Assembly (NCBI RefSeq): GCF_016086655.4
Contig: NC_052137.2
Coordinates: 22,669,041 to 22,733,040, forward strand
Source: Lepeophtheirus salmonis
Taxonomy: Eukaryota; Arthropoda; Copepoda; Siphonostomatoida; Caligidae
DNA: 64,000 nucleotides
Direction: 5' to 3'
Below, piece after piece: positions 12,277 to 24,700 of this stretch. The position numbers were made by a program, and so were the translations under genes. How positions within the stretch are numbered: the first letter of the stretch is position 1; each line of letters starts with the position of its first letter. The notes under the pieces are model-generated. The model saw only the letters and a list, made by a program, of their open reading frames with translations. It made no database searches and had not been told where the DNA came from.

Positions 12277-12720
12277 AGAGAACAGCAAAACCAACAACCT
12301 CCGGCTTCAACTTCAGCCTCCAACCTGGCCCGGGCACATGATTTTATGTGAAACTCCTTCACCATGATAGCAACTGCCTCGAGAATGGAAGTCCACAAGG
12401 AGTCAACAGATTTATTGGCACGTTTTATGAGATCTCTCTCCAAGATACACATAGTATCCAAAAGAGGTCAAGATCTGCGTAGGAAGAAGGCCACCTATAC
12501 TGTACCCAAATCGTTCAGGAAGTCTGGAGGGCGGTTTTTGGTCTCAGAATGATCTCAAGTCTTCCTTGCAGGTATTCTTGACCTATCAGACTCCTATAAA
12601 GACTTGATTACATCGTAAACAGTTTATTTGTGCAGCTTTGTCAATTCAATAATCTTCTTGTGTGTGTACCCGACATGGAGCCACAAAGCGTTCGTATTTT
12701 AGGACATCTCAAGGATTATG
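12277..12720 (-). pseudogene. Tc1-like transposase, internally deleted
   Basis: Read on the - strand from 12720, the first part gives an N-terminal helix-turn-helix (THKKIIELTKLHK, stop, TVYDVIKSL). After a jump over the catalytic core comes a C-terminal tail (ILERDLIKRANKSVDSLWTS, followed by ILEAVAIMVKEFHIKSCARA and RLEAEVEAGG). The tail matches the usual Tc1-family ending in which a helix with SVDSLKASI is followed by a cysteine-arginine stretch and an EAGG end. The DDE core (DEK, QQDGAP and SPDLNP regions) is absent or unrecognisable. Stops and frameshifts are present. Confidence 0.75.
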
Positions 12721-13262
12721 TATTTTTTTTGTTTTATTACAGTTTTTCAGTTGAATATGATAATCACAATTTTATAGACATGGATCTGAGGTTTTCCATG
12801 ATATTAAGCTCTAAACTTGTTCCAGATTTAAAATCCACAACCTGTATACAAACAGTTCAATATTTTATTCACATATTTTTACATTGGATTTGTATTGAAA
12901 TTTCTTTGATATTGTGGCATACCCAAGAATGCTAACTACATTTAAGAACATTCATTTGATATATCAAACTTAATTTGACTTATAAATATATTTATATATT
13001 GTTTATGGGATTAATCAAATTACTGTTAGAGAAAGTTGAATTTGTCTCAACAGATCAAACATCAAAACTTAAATGTGAATGAATTGGTAGTCAATTGTTT
13101 AAATTGCCCACTTTTTTTGCTATTTTCACTCAAACATTAGAAATTATGCTAGCATGGGATTTGAAAGAAAAAAAATTTAAAAAAAAATGTTAGTTAAAGA
13201 AATTGCCAATGTAATAGTTACTCGTAGGTCAAATAAAAATCTAGAATAACTGTCTATTTACT
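12721..13262. other. No feature recognised
   Basis: AT-rich sequence. The 101-codon + frame at 12630-12935 overlaps the Tc1 remnant and AT-rich sequence, and shows no family resemblance. Confidence 0.5.
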
Positions 13263-13678
13263 TCGACGGATACAATAGACGAATATCTCCAAGCTGACAT
13301 AGATGGGGTAAAAAACTTCCTCATCTCTATCTTGAAGCCGGCTAGACCCGTGATATATCACCCTCACTACCAATATCAAGTGATCATTTCCCCCTTATGA
13401 GAAACCACAAGAAGCATAGTCTAATCGAACGAAAATCTTTAAAAAAAACAGTCCAAAATACCATTAAAAAGAGTTACATTTTGTTGTTGTAACATAAGGC
13501 CATTAAATTATAAACATTGCCTTCCCTTTTAAAAGTCGTGCCTCATCCCGCTGGTTGAGATTCATATTATATCCTTAATTACAATTCAATTGATTTATAT
13601 TCCAATTGTTGTTATCAATTCTTGAATCAATATAAAAAAATATCAAATGACCAGTTAACATTTTGAATCTTATTATTT
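13263..13678 (+). repeat. Dispersed repeat R1, copy 2
   Basis: Same orientation as copy 1 at 1-418, near 97 percent identical, and ending at the same base context ('tcttattattt'). Its left boundary is visible here: unique sequence changes to repeat at 'tcgacggatacaat'. No terminal inverted repeats were seen. Confidence 0.9.
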
Positions 13679-16160
13679 TATAGCATTTGGGTATGAATAT
13701 ATTTTTTTAACCCGAATTCATGTCATATCTCCCTCACATTTTACAAATTTGGTGAAAGGGGGGGATTGCTAGTTTTTATCATTTGGGAAAGGAGGGGGGC
13801 TTAGCCCAAAAAATTATCAACACTCTAATATAATTATTATATAAATAGGTTTATTATATATATGATATATAAAAAAAGGGGGTTAGCGGCACCCCTGTTT
13901 ATCATTATAAGTTTATATACTTGTAGAAAAGTAAACTTTTATACGAAGTTGAGAAAAATAGAGTAGGATATATATGTATGTTATGATTAGCATACCTTAA
14001 CTGAATAGTATATCTGAACAAATTTTAGAGGGCATGTTAAGGGGGGGACTAGCCTAGCCTTGGTTGATACAACAATTTTTAGTATTTTTGGACACATATA
14101 GACTGTTTCAATATTTGAATTAATAACTCCCCCTCCCCCCCCCGTACGTCGGGTCCGACTGTGACCATCTTATTTAGCACTATTTTGATTCCGAAGGAAA
14201 TAAATACTATTAGAAAAAAATTAAGTAAAATCTATCAAAAATAATGAATTTCTTTTCACTTTTATATGTTAAGATTTAAATATCTTTATTTTAACAGAGT
14301 AAAAATGATCATTCCTTTATACGAAAATAAAAAAGAAAAGACAAGAAAAAGAATATAAGTTACTATGATGAATAATTAATATCATCTGAACAAGTCGAAC
14401 TCCTAAACACATATACATATATATATTGAAGATCTAAGCAAAAATCAATCATTTCATTATCCTCATAAAAAGTATTTGAAGTTCTTCATTTCATATGCTT
14501 CATTTCATTTTTTGGCTGCACTTTGTATAAGATACAACTTGGGACAACATGTACGTTAGAGCGGTTTGCATTTCAACTTTTTTCGAATTTCAATTATGAC
14601 TAGAATGGAAAAGTTGTGATATGGTATGAAAATTATCTGTCCAAAATTTAATTGCCCTATGAAGTCATCTTTAAGTCTCGATCAAATTATGAAAAAAGAC
14701 AAAACTTATTTACTTAGTAAATATAGATACAAAAAATATATTAATTTTGTAAAGAATAATTTTGTTAAATATTTTTCAAACCCATAAAAAGTTTTTTAGA
14801 ATTTTTCTATGGAAGAATAAAACAGAAAAAAATTTGGAAAATTGGATGATCCACATATAGTGCGCATCGATTTTTTTACATTTTCAGATGAAAAAAAAGA
14901 TCAAAATTTTCTTATATTATTTTCTCTTTTTAGTCTATAAGGTAGGCTTAGAAAAAAAAAATTAATGTTTTTTATAAGTTATAATAATGTCCATCAAAAT
15001 AATGATTAATCCTGTATTTTAATTGTCATTGACGCAATAAAGAACTTTTGTCTCCTTTCAAACTTTGAACAAGATATACCACCTAAAAATGAGAGCGAAT
15101 ACATTTTGTATAACTTATTTTCTGACTATATCACTTTTTTTTTAAAGAAACCACCCTAATGTAAATAGGTATATTATTTATTTAAGCAATAAACATTCAA
15201 TATTTTTCTACTCAATTTTATTCAACGCTTAAATAAATTTAAGAGAAAGATCCGTATTTGATAAAATTGCTATAAATGTAGAAAGGAAGGCCAAATTGTT
15301 ATTTTTTAAATGGAGCTAAACTCAAATGAAATGAACTATGTCGATGAAATTTTGAAAAAATAACGAGAGGGGACAATCACATTATAGGCAACACTGAAAC
15401 AATCATTATGATTTACATCTTGCCCGTAAATTTAAATAATAGCAATGTTTAATGCTCCCAAAAAATGTCCATAAAATAATTAATATTAATGTGGTACATG
15501 TAATGAATGTCATGTTACTTACATACCTATGTATATGTTTAAAATATTGAGTTATCTAAAAATGAAATAATAAGCTTAATTGAATGGATTAACGAATAAA
15601 AATTAAATCATACAAACGATAGAAAAATCCCTATATATTTATATGGGTGTGCAATATTCATTTTAGACTCTATAAAATGAGTTGTCATTGAAGTTGCTCG
15701 TGAAAAATATCTTACAACCATTGGCAAGACTCTGAAACTGTTACAAGCCTTGTATGTATGAAATCCATGAACGCTGAAAAATTACTGAAGAAATAACTAA
15801 ATACTACAAAAAAAAAAAAAAAAAAAACGTTTATATTAATAGTAAGTCTAAAAAAGTACATGTGTCGAATGTATCCACTTTAGGAAAGCTGCGTTCTCCC
15901 ATTTCTTAGATTAATTTGACACTAATAAAAGACAGACTGCCAACTTTTTACCTTGCTTGACCAACTATGAAATAGGACTTTTCAACTTGATTGCAAATTA
16001 TGTGTATTTGAGCTTAAAAGAGGAGAAGATAAAATTAGAATTTAGTATCAGAAGGGTCTTCAACGATTATATAAATATCTTCATTCTGTTATTTCTAAGT
16101 TACATCCTCCGCATCCATATAAAGACTATCAGAAAGTTTAGGCTCCTTAAAGATACTGTT
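13679..16160. other. Non-coding, with G-runs and homopolymers
   Basis: Contains several G or C runs (near 13760, 13790, 14040 and 14130-14150) and long A runs (for example near 15810). No coding frame, terminal repeat or duplicated block was recognised. Confidence 0.5.
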
Positions 16161-16371
16161 CAGGGGCGTTTGCAGGGGATGGGCTGGAAGGGCTGATATT
16201 AGGGGAAAATGATAGCATTGTGTGCAAAATTTTAAATGAGAAAATAGGGGATTTTTTTTTTTCAAGAATTCCCTTCCAAAAAAGGTCCAATTACGGGGCT
16301 GCCTTTTACAAACTTTTACACATACACAACTCACACCCCCACCCCTGAAAAAAAAATCCTGTGGACGGTTC
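16161..16371 (+). mobile_element. Short hAT-like element R7 (caggggcgt ... gtggacgg)
   Basis: The left end 'caggggcgtttgcagggg' and 'gggctggaagggctg' match ends at 22797, 58447 and 62776. The right end 'aatcctgtggacgg' matches 'aatcctgcggacgggcctg' at 23026-23043 and is an inverted version of the left end. The family is therefore a short non-autonomous element with ends close to CAGGGGCGTCCGCAGG, which resembles hAT termini. The interior is A/T-run rich and non-coding. Confidence 0.65.
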
Positions 16372-16495
16372 TTTTATTAGTTGGAGTATTCTGTCTGCCT
16401 CAAGCTCATTTCATACATTTTGGGGACTTGCATAAGAAAGTGGCTATTGATTAGCAAATTGAAAACATTCAGACTAAGTAATACTCACTTACTTT

Positions 16496-16632
16496 TCAGT
16501 TTTCCTCGCGCTCTCCAACGTCCCAACCTTTGACTGCCTCCCTGAATCTTCTCTGATTTGTCTCGTCATAGCCAACAATCTCTTCTTCTGGCACATCCTG
16601 GATCATAATGAAGTGGAAATCACTGCTCTTGC
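16496..16632 (-). other. Candidate exon or coding remnant
   Basis: On the - strand, after a plausible acceptor (cataatattag) at 16633, an open stretch of 45 codons reads KSSDFHFIMIQDVPEEEIVG and then YDETNQRRFREAVKGWDVGE before a stop at 16498-16496. The residue mix is protein-like and unlike the poly-Lys/Phe/Ile frames typical of this AT-rich DNA. GC is locally raised (about 16500-16640). No flanking exon was found on the same strand, and the family is not recognised. It could be a last exon, a gene fragment carried by a transposon, or chance. Confidence 0.3.
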
Positions 16633-16699
16633 CTAATATTATGCTAATGCTTGTTCGTCAATCCATGAGTCTTTTCCAATATAAAAGACTTCTTTTTTT

Positions 16700-17170
16700 C
16701 CAAGCGCCCTCAATTTTTTTAATCTTTGTTTTATATATTATATTTGTGATAGGTATTAATATCAGAGTTATATAAGAGTTTTGTCATTTTTTCCAGTTTG
16801 TAACTTTTTTCCCCCCTACCCAATGTTTCCTTGTTATGTTTTCCTAAAATTGGTACACCTGAATTAAGACTGTTGTTGTATGATTTGAGGGGAAGGGAGA
16901 ATTTCTGCCATAAAGAGGAGTACATTTTACATTTAAAATAGCATTGGTACAGGGAAAATATTTAAGTTAATATGCATTTTTAAACCCAATTGACACCAAA
17001 GATAACAATAATGCATACTTCAGAGAAAGAAGTTAACACCACGACGAGCGATTAGATAAGGAACAAAAAATAAAAAAACTGCACATGCAACAACCAGTTT
17101 TTTTTTTCTTTTCTAATTTTTAAAAGTAGATTTTTCATTACAGGCTACTCAACTCTACTTATTATAACTC
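16700..17170 (+). repeat. Dispersed repeat R4, second copy
   Basis: Uninterrupted counterpart of 2390-2580 plus 3066-3260, sharing the 'cataaagagg' block, the 'tgacaccaaag' block and the end block 'acatgcaacaaccag' with following T-rich and 'ctcaactctac' sequence. It marks the insertion position of the mariner remnant in the other copy. Confidence 0.55.
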
Positions 17171-17950
17171 CCCAAATAATCCTTTTTTTACTCTAATGAG
17201 CACACACACTCGTGGGTACACTTTATACTTCGATGGGTAAATAGTGAGGATAACAGCTTTACATAATAAAATAAAAACATTTCTCAGGTTACCAACAACA
17301 ACAAAAAAACGGTCGCTAAAAAGTACTTACGATTTAAATGTTAGGTGTCCATTGACTTTGCTTCTAGTAGAAACGTTTTGATGTCTTTTTTTTGGCACAA
17401 ATCTAACTTATGTGAATGGATTTATCAACTCTTTAGAAATTAATGATGTACAAGGTATGTAGGTGTCAGAATTCGAAGAATTGACTATTGACGTCAAGAT
17501 TACAATTTAAAAAAAGAGATGGATTTTTTGTCCTAAACAATACTTTTTCCCTTTGGTTTTAGGGTCCTCTCACATAAAATATATCATTTTGAAATCAAAA
17601 TTAAATTTGAAAAATGAGTTTTTCATTTTTGTTTCTATTTTCTGGAATGAAAAATTAAAATTGTAGAAAGTGTCAAAGAATAAAATTGAAAAAAAATCGA
17701 GTAATCTAACTTGATTAATTATTTAATCAAAAAAAAGTACAAATAACAGATTTGTAATACTTTTCCTCAGTGAACTACTCCAGGGAAAACTAGATAAAAA
17801 TGGACTATTTCAAACCCGTATTTAAACAATGTGTTGAACGAATAGCGCAAAAAAAAATTCTTATTTGCAGTATATTATATATAGACATAAATTAAATATT
17901 TGTTTAATGAGATCACCTTTAGCAGCAATCCTTCACTCAAAAAGAATTAA
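17171..17950. other. No feature recognised
   Basis: AT-rich unique-looking sequence. Confidence 0.5.
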
Positions 17951-18117
17951 GGTGGGTTCACTTAAATCCTTACGCTCTTATTAAGCATGCATGATTTCTC
18001 CCTCTTTATTAGTATTATCGGAATTCATTTCGTAAATTATTTTCGAAAATAAAAAAGTTACTACATAAGAATAATATTGTGCGCTAAATTGTGCGTAAGC
18101 AATTTAGTGAACCCACC
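17951..18117. mobile_element. MITE, 167 bp, with terminal inverted repeats
   Basis: The left end 'ggtgggttcacttaaatcct' and the right end, whose reverse complement is 'ggtgggttcactaaattgct', pair over about 30 bases, continuing with 'tacgc'. There is no coding capacity. It is a typical miniature inverted-repeat element of unassigned superfamily. Target duplication is not clear (flanks 'attaa' and 'atcaa'). Confidence 0.8.
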
Positions 18118-19214
18118 ATCAAAGGTATTCACCAATTCCAATGGCAACCCACTCCCTACTTGACTAAAAATTTTATTTTGAACCTATGAGATACATAATT
18201 TCCCCCTTCAGCTACCTCACAATCATTCCGAGCATGTATAACCATTTGTGACTATGAGTGGTTTTTATATATTTTCTTGTTAAAATAACTTTTAATTAAT
18301 TGCTTGACATACAGCCAAATGTTACTAATTGATAGGAAACTATGATAGGAATTCTAGGATGGGATCTGATGGACTGTTTTTGTTGAGGATGTCACACCTT
18401 GGCATGTGGACTATCCTAAAATCCCCATGATTTTTCTTCCAGCAATTGTAGGATCTTCAACTATGTTCTTGAAGGAATCAAGCATGTTTTGATTACACTA
18501 TGACCGTAACCAGGGCAGAGTTCCTCAGAAGGTTGAAAAAACTTTAAAATTAGTTGTTGTTTTCTTAAATGCAATCATGTAATACATCAAACTAAAGAGT
18601 GGTTATAAGGGAAAGATGCGTCATGAATATCAATCAAGAATGTTTTTACTTATCTCTAATTCTGAGACGTATAAAATTTTGTATATGTGCTATGAACTTC
18701 TCTCGCAGAGTTCATTGTTTTAATGTCCCTTGAATAAGATTCATCTAATGTAATTTAATAGAAGTTACCGTCTTGGACAAGGTTTTTAGTTAGAACCCTA
18801 GCTCGTAGTATCTGAATGATACTTATGCTCTAAAAAATAATAAAAGTCACTTTAAAACAAAAATACATAATCATAGTCATCTACAAAGCATATTTATATT
18901 CTTCTTCTTTTTTTTTTTTATCTACACAGTTTTTGTTTACTTTTTATTTCAACCATCTTGTTTCCTCATTCCTTTTTAGTCTCTTTACATCAAACAGAGA
19001 TTTGAAGCAATATGCTGAGTGAGCTAATTTAACAATTGTAAATATTTAGACATATTGTTAATGTTGATTTGATATGCGAGAACCAATATTATGTTCTCAA
19101 GCACCTATTTCCACACTTCCAAGTAATAAATGCTTGCTCCTGGTTATAGATTAAGTTTTTAGTCAGGTTTAGACTAGTCTACATTTATGTAATAGGTCCT
19201 GTACAATCTGCTAT
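18118..19214. other. No feature recognised
   Basis: Moderately AT-rich sequence without recognised genes or repeats. Confidence 0.5.
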
Positions 19215-19310
19215 AGCAGTGGTTCTCGAATGGAGGTAAGCATACACCTTGGAGTACTTGGAGGGACTCCAGGGGTACTTTAAATTTTGAAAAAAAATAT
19301 ATATATATTT
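19215..19310 (+). mobile_element. hAT-like element end (cagtggttctcgaa)
   Basis: It opens 'cagtggttctcgaatgg', followed by 'gtacttggagggactccagg' and 'ggtactttaaattttg'. From general knowledge this matches the terminus of a common animal hAT/MITE family beginning CAGTGGTTCTCAA with a 'GGGGGTACTTGGA...CTCCAGGGGTACTT' arrangement. A matching right end was not found. Confidence 0.6.
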
Positions 19311-19494
19311 ACAAAACAGTAAGAATGCAAAGGTTTTCTGGTCACAGATCTCGGATCATATTTTACACTCATTTTTTGCATATGCATTTTTGGATATGCA
19401 CTGTATATAGTGCCCATTATGTAAAAGTTTTTTCATTGGGGTCCTTCATCTTATTTTATTTTATTTTTTTTTTGTTGGGGAAAAAACATCTAAG

Positions 19495-19562
19495 AAATAA
19501 CAATATAGTCGTACTATTGAGATATTGGAGGCATATGCATGTAGCATCAAATATGTAAGACG
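19495..19562 (-). repeat. Repeat R5 fragment
   Basis: Reverse complement contains 'atgctacatgcatatgcctc', then 'ctatattgttatttcttaga', matching the units at 26670-26872 and 48775-48870. Confidence 0.5.
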
Positions 19563-19984
19563 TAATTCATATGCGTTTTCAGTAGAAAGTTAAGATTTCA
19601 ATAAAATATAAAAGCCTGTATGTAAAAGTGAATTAGCTCTCGTAAGCGTTTTGTACTGTGTTTGTTTCTATTTTTGTTATTGAGCGGTTAGAGGCTAAAA
19701 TACTCAACACATCTTATTAATTTTTTCCTCAACCTCTTATTATTATTCTCTTATTTCTTGGGGAAAGAACATATATTGATATTAGTACTGAGTAGATACG
19801 TGTAAGCGTGCTCATAAAAAACAGAGAGTAACACTGATGATTTCTTAAGGAGTTTTTGTATAATAGCCGACGCCTAATGACTCTGGTAATGGAGGGTACT
19901 ACCGCTATTATTTAATAATACAGACTGTGTTTTAGGTCTCCCTTTATTCTCTAACCTTTCGCAAGAGACACCCTTTGACCGGAT

Positions 19985-20575
19985 TACATAGTAAAGACGA
20001 GAGGTACTTGAGCAGAGGCAGCAAGGAAAGCTCCTTCAGAGATATTGTCCCATTCCTGGATGAGGGCACGCTTCAGAGTGTCTTTGGTAGGTTGGTGCCT
20101 GGTACAAACTTGGCCTAAAGGATAGATCTGATAGAAAACTCTATAGGATTCAGGTCAGAGTTGCTAAGAAGACACATATTCTTTTCCCAAGAGCTATTAA
20201 AATTTTCTTTTTGCCAGTCCTGCATACTTTTTGTACATTTAAAGGCTTGGCTGAGGAAGTAAGGAGAATCACCATATGTGTCCTGAATACAGGGAAGGAT
20301 TTGTCGAGAAATATGACCTTATAGACGTGTTGGTTGATCTTCAGACCCTCTTCAATGAAATAAAAGGCCTCTTCTTCCCGTCCGACATTATAACGACCCA
20401 GATCATGACACTGGCTGGCTTCTGGCACTTGGTAATGATCCAGTGCTCTTAAGGAATACTTTCGATATTATTACGTAAAGCATGGTCCTTTTGGCTGTTA
20501 TGTATGGCCTCAAAGGTGAACTACTTTGTCCATACTGCCTCTGACCAGGTGCCTCTTCGTATCCGCCATGCAATT
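19985..20575 (-). pseudogene. Tc1/mariner-type transposase, broken
   Basis: Reading the - strand from 20575 in shifting frames gives FTFEAIHNSQKDH, then KCQKPASVMIW (the usual HPASVMVWGVV region), then SDGKK, EEGLKINQHVYKV, then D-T-Y-G-D-S-P-Y-F-L-S-Q-A-F-K-C-T-K-S where the family has YFLQQDGAPAHTSK, then QDWQKENFNSSWEKNMC and SDLNP. It closes with KDTLKRALIQEWDNISEGAF. The QQDGAPAH block is replaced by SQAFKCT, so the second catalytic Asp is lost, and the Asp of the usual SDEK motif is not recognisable. Several stops occur. This is a near full-length but dead transposase. Confidence 0.85.
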
Positions 20576-20699
20576 CGGGCAAAGTGTGGCTATTTCGAAC
20601 AAAAAAAAAGAATCTCTCTTACAATTTGATCTTATTCACAAAATGTATGCTGATTAATCAATTTATAAACTAAAATGGTCTTCCCAAAATTATTTCTCA

Positions 20700-21280
20700 C
20701 CCTGTATACAGGGTGGTCTGATAAATAGGAAACATCTTTAAAAGCTTATAACGAATGAACTTTATGGGATAGAAGCATAACTTTTATTATATGAGTCCTA
20801 AATTTAATGACATTCAATTCTTTACAATCAGAACAACCTCTCTTGATAACCTCGGCCACACGGTGCCAGACACTATGGTAGCCCCTGGCGACCTCTTGTA
20901 GATCCAGCTAATGGACTTTTTATTGACCCCCATAGATGAATTATACTTGACACAGGCCTCATGCTCGACCATTCCCACAGAGAGATAAGCTGCATGGGTT
21001 CAGGTCCGGGCTGTTTGAAGGCCAAAAATCAGGTATAAAAAAGTGAGAAATTTTGTGGTCAAGGTATCCTGGACTTTTTTGGGCTTATGGGACGGTGCAC
21101 TGTGTTCTTGGAAGGTGTGATTTCTTCCTTGGCCTACTCCATCCATCCAAGAAATGTAAATTAAAAGTCCAAAACCAGAACCAGTACAATAGAAAAGATG
21201 GATCTGCACGAGGTCGTCCAGCCCTGCCAAGGCTTCCAGCGCCGTTTGGACAAGAGAGGTAGAGAATGTCATAAAATGTA
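20700..21280 (-). pseudogene. Tc1-like transposase C-terminal fragment with element end
   Basis: On the - strand near 21030 the sequence DFWPSNSPDLNPC is the conserved end of a Tc1/mariner catalytic domain (usually WPPSSPDLNPLD). It is followed by a diverged C-terminal tail with frameshifts (WEWSSMRPV, then HRVAEVIKRGCSDC). Immediately downstream, around 20700-20730, 'acagggtggtctgataaata' looks like a terminal repeat of the kind that opens ACAGGGTGG in arthropod Tc1/mariner elements. No matching opposite end was identified, so the upstream limit is uncertain. The region ends about 440 bp before the SET/MYND start codon. Confidence 0.65.
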
Positions 21281-21723
21281 GTTCTATAAAGTTTTTTTTC
21301 CAAGTTATCTAGACCCCTCTGTAAGTAAATCATTATTACATCTGAAAAATAAAATATTAGTAAATATTCGTTCTGTTACATAGTCCTTTAAATATCATGA
21401 GTTATTTTACTAACAATTTAATTTTGATTGATATTTTAAGATTAGAGAGTGAAATGATTGAAAGCTGAATGAAAAATAAGAAAAAACGTTCTATAAAGGT
21501 TACTCTAGGTAATTCGAATAAAGAGCGCAAACGTAAAAAAACAATTTTTATGTTTGTAAATGCTTCTTTTTTTTTTAACGTTGAAGCAAGTGTTAAAGAA
21601 TAATTTAATGAGAGAAAGTTAGTCCCAAGGGTCAGAGGTAAGGAATGAGAGAGATACAAAAAACTAATGAAAGTCATTGAATTTCATTTGCAGTTTATAC
21701 AAATATAGGTAGAAGTTGTAAAT

Positions 21724-24700
21724 ATGCAAACTTGTTTTCTATGTGGATCTCCAGTGTCCAACATTTGCTCTTATTGTAAGGATTGTTATGTTTGCGACAC
21801 ACATTTTGAATTACATCATCAAAGGGAATTAAGGATCTGTCTCCCATTTGATGTTGAGTATGATTCAGTAAAAGGAAGGATTCTTGTGGCATCTCGGGAT
21901 ATCAAACCAGAAGAAGTGGTCCTATTCGACAAAGCCGCTGTCTTTGGGCCAAATCTACTTCCTGTCTGTCTAGGATGCTTAGAAAAAATTAAATCGACGA
22001 GAGGGTAAGTTTATCACTACCTACATATATTTTTATGTATGTATTTTCTGGGTTTTCGAAAAGTCTTGGAATGTTATTAAAATTAAAATTTAAAAGGTTT
22101 TTTAGGTATTTTTTTGTAAACATTCAGTTCAGTTCGAACTCTTGCACGATAGTTTTATAAGTAAGGTGTACTGTTTAGGTCAGATTTAATACTCTGAACT
22201 AGATAATGGACGCCAAAATAAAGGAGGTTGCATGTCGCACCAACATTACAAATATACTCTCAGTCAACAACCAGACGGACAGAGGGGTCAAGAAACGACT
22301 TGAAGCTGGAGATAACATTGGAGAAAAAGTTACAAAGGTGTGGACCAACCAAACTAACTCCAGGCTAACTAACCTACCGAAGGGGCCTTTAAAGCAAATC
22401 CAAAGAATAAAAATTACCGAACTTGTAAAAAAAAAAAAGAAGACGATGGAACGAATTAGCTCAATGGACATGGCAGTTCGAGCTCCGGTCGTTACTAGAG
22501 AAGGAAATATACTTTATTTAGACTTACTTCAAAGAAGATTCCTAGATCACATGGATTAAATATAATACCCCCCTACTACCTATAGTGTTTACTTATACTT
22601 AATCAGTGCAACTCCATCTGACCAATTATAGGAACATTAATAAAAAACAAATTAAAAAAAGTTACTACCTAGTCCATTGTGTCAAGAGTCATAACAATTG
22701 TTAGTGGTAAGTCCTTAAGCTTTAGAAACAACATTTACTTAGTCAGGTCCATAGAAGCACTCATGTCTAGCGCAATAGATGCATCTTCCAGATCTTTCCG
22801 CAGGGGTGGGCTGGAGGGACTGTAGCGCCCCCAAAAAAATTAAGGAATTTTTGCTTTTTACTATAAACTTTTTTGGTCAGGATGAAAATTTTTTGGAAAT
22901 TATGCAGCAGAGCAAAAAGTTTAAAATTTGAATTTTTTTTTTTTAGTTTTAATTTTGCGAATTTTTTTCACAAAAATTTCCTACTCCAAAAAAAAAAAAA
23001 AAAAAAATATATATTTATATATATAATCCTGCGGACGGGCCTGCTCTGAATGTTCTAGAAACATAAAGGAAACAGGGTTATTTTCTTCAGTGTTGAACAA
23101 ACCTTCATTGTTGATTCCTTTTACTAACAGGCAAAATGGGATCCTGAGAGAGAAACCTGTTTTCTGATCCTCCACACCGTCAAGTTACTCACTGAAAGTA
23201 TGTTTATGATATTGGTATACTAGGGCGGTCTAGAACGACTTCCATCGTCCCCTTAAAACTATTTACTCTGACCTAAAAAATGTACCTCACTTTAAAGCGT
23301 TAAAGTAAAGTGGCGCTACAAGTACATAAACTTCTTTTTTTTTCCAAAAGAAGAAGGACCAAATGTAGTTCTTTTACAGGCGCTATAGGGTGTTTGATAC
23401 TAGTATTCAGTATTATGTGTTTATTCTAATTCATCCTTCATCAACTCCTCTTTACCTGTTTGAAGGAAATGTTAAATGGAAAAGCGACATCTAACGTTTA
23501 AAAAATTAACTATTAAACTTTTGTTTACATTTGCTTTTTTGCGCAACTTTACTTTAACGCTTTACCTCACTTCTAAAACTATCACCCAATAAGTTCAAAC
23601 CTGTTGTTTACAAAAAAAAAAAATGCAAAGGAAACATCTTTAATTTTCATTTTAATAACATTCCAAGACTTTTTGAACACCCGGTGAAGTATATCTCTTC
23701 ATTAAGCTGGGCGCAATTTAGAGAATGTCAGAAATTTAAGGAGAATTTTAGGGAGGAATGAGAAGAGCTGATTTTATCTTGAATTTCAACAAATATAAAA
23801 CCTTAATAAGACACAAAACTCTACCTAAATAATTAAATTTGGAGAATACTTTTTCTGATTGAATAAGTTATATATATAACATATTCACATTTGAATATTC
23901 ATTTTAGAGTATGCATAGATGTTAAAAGATTAAGTATAAATTTAGTGCTTATAAATTATAACTAATTAATTGCCCTGACTTGTGAAAAGATTTATGAGTA
24001 AAATTTAACTAAATGAGCGTATATTCTCATGACATTTTAACGCAAAAATATCCACCTGGAAAGACTATTTTAATCATCTCTTTAAAGATATTAGGGCCAT
24101 AAACAGCCTAGTTTCAAATGTGCAAAATTAAGATTAGGAACATAAATCAATTTATGTTGCTAATAATATAATATATTTTAACAATTTAGTTGTGTCTATC
24201 ATAATAAAAATGTAATTCCCAAAAAGTTAAATAACTTTGATTTTGATCATAAAGAGTAATTGGGCAATCTTTAGATGACAATTAACTATAGAATCAGTGG
24301 TTGAACAGTATGGGTTATAAGTTTTATGGCGCTTCTGTGTTAATAATTTTATAGGGTCCCAAAAGTCAAAGGGCTCTAAAATTAGAAAAATGTTATAAAA
24401 AGACAGTTACTGAAATTAATTTTCTAAGAAATAGGTCGCCTAGGGGCGTCAAAAAGTATTTTTAAGGATGTGGCATGATCTAGGGGGGACTTAATCGAAA
24501 GAAAATCTAAAATGAATTTTCTAAAAAATACAATGTTCGAACTTTTGTAAATATGTTGACTAGATCTACAACTTACATATGGAGATCCCCTATGAAAACT
24601 ACTGAATAAGATTGGTCATTTTTTTTAAGATGACCATATCAAAATTTTTAAAACTGACACAATACAACTTTTAGATAATATTTTTTCTTATGTGTCAACA

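Larger units (their letters stand above)
22046..23686 (+). mobile_element. Tc1-like element inside intron 1 of the SET/MYND gene
   Basis: The left end 'ctgggttttcgaaaagtctt' continuing 'ggaatgttattaaaat' pairs with the right end at 23640-23686, whose reverse complement is 'ccgggtgttcaaaaagtctt' continuing 'ggaatgttattaaaat'. The inverted repeats extend at least 40 bp, with further weaker similarity to the 'tttgtaaac' stretches. The element is about 1.64 kb and keeps a transposase N-terminal frame at 22206-22559. It has itself been hit by an R7 hAT-like element (22797-23043) and another MITE (23286-23570). It lies in the sense orientation of the host gene, wholly within the intron. Confidence 0.85.

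Noticed and set aside
22199..22471. Antisense frame over the intronic Tc1-like transposase
   Set aside because: It is a shadow of the + strand transposase frame and hydrophobic only because of the complement of Lys-rich codons.
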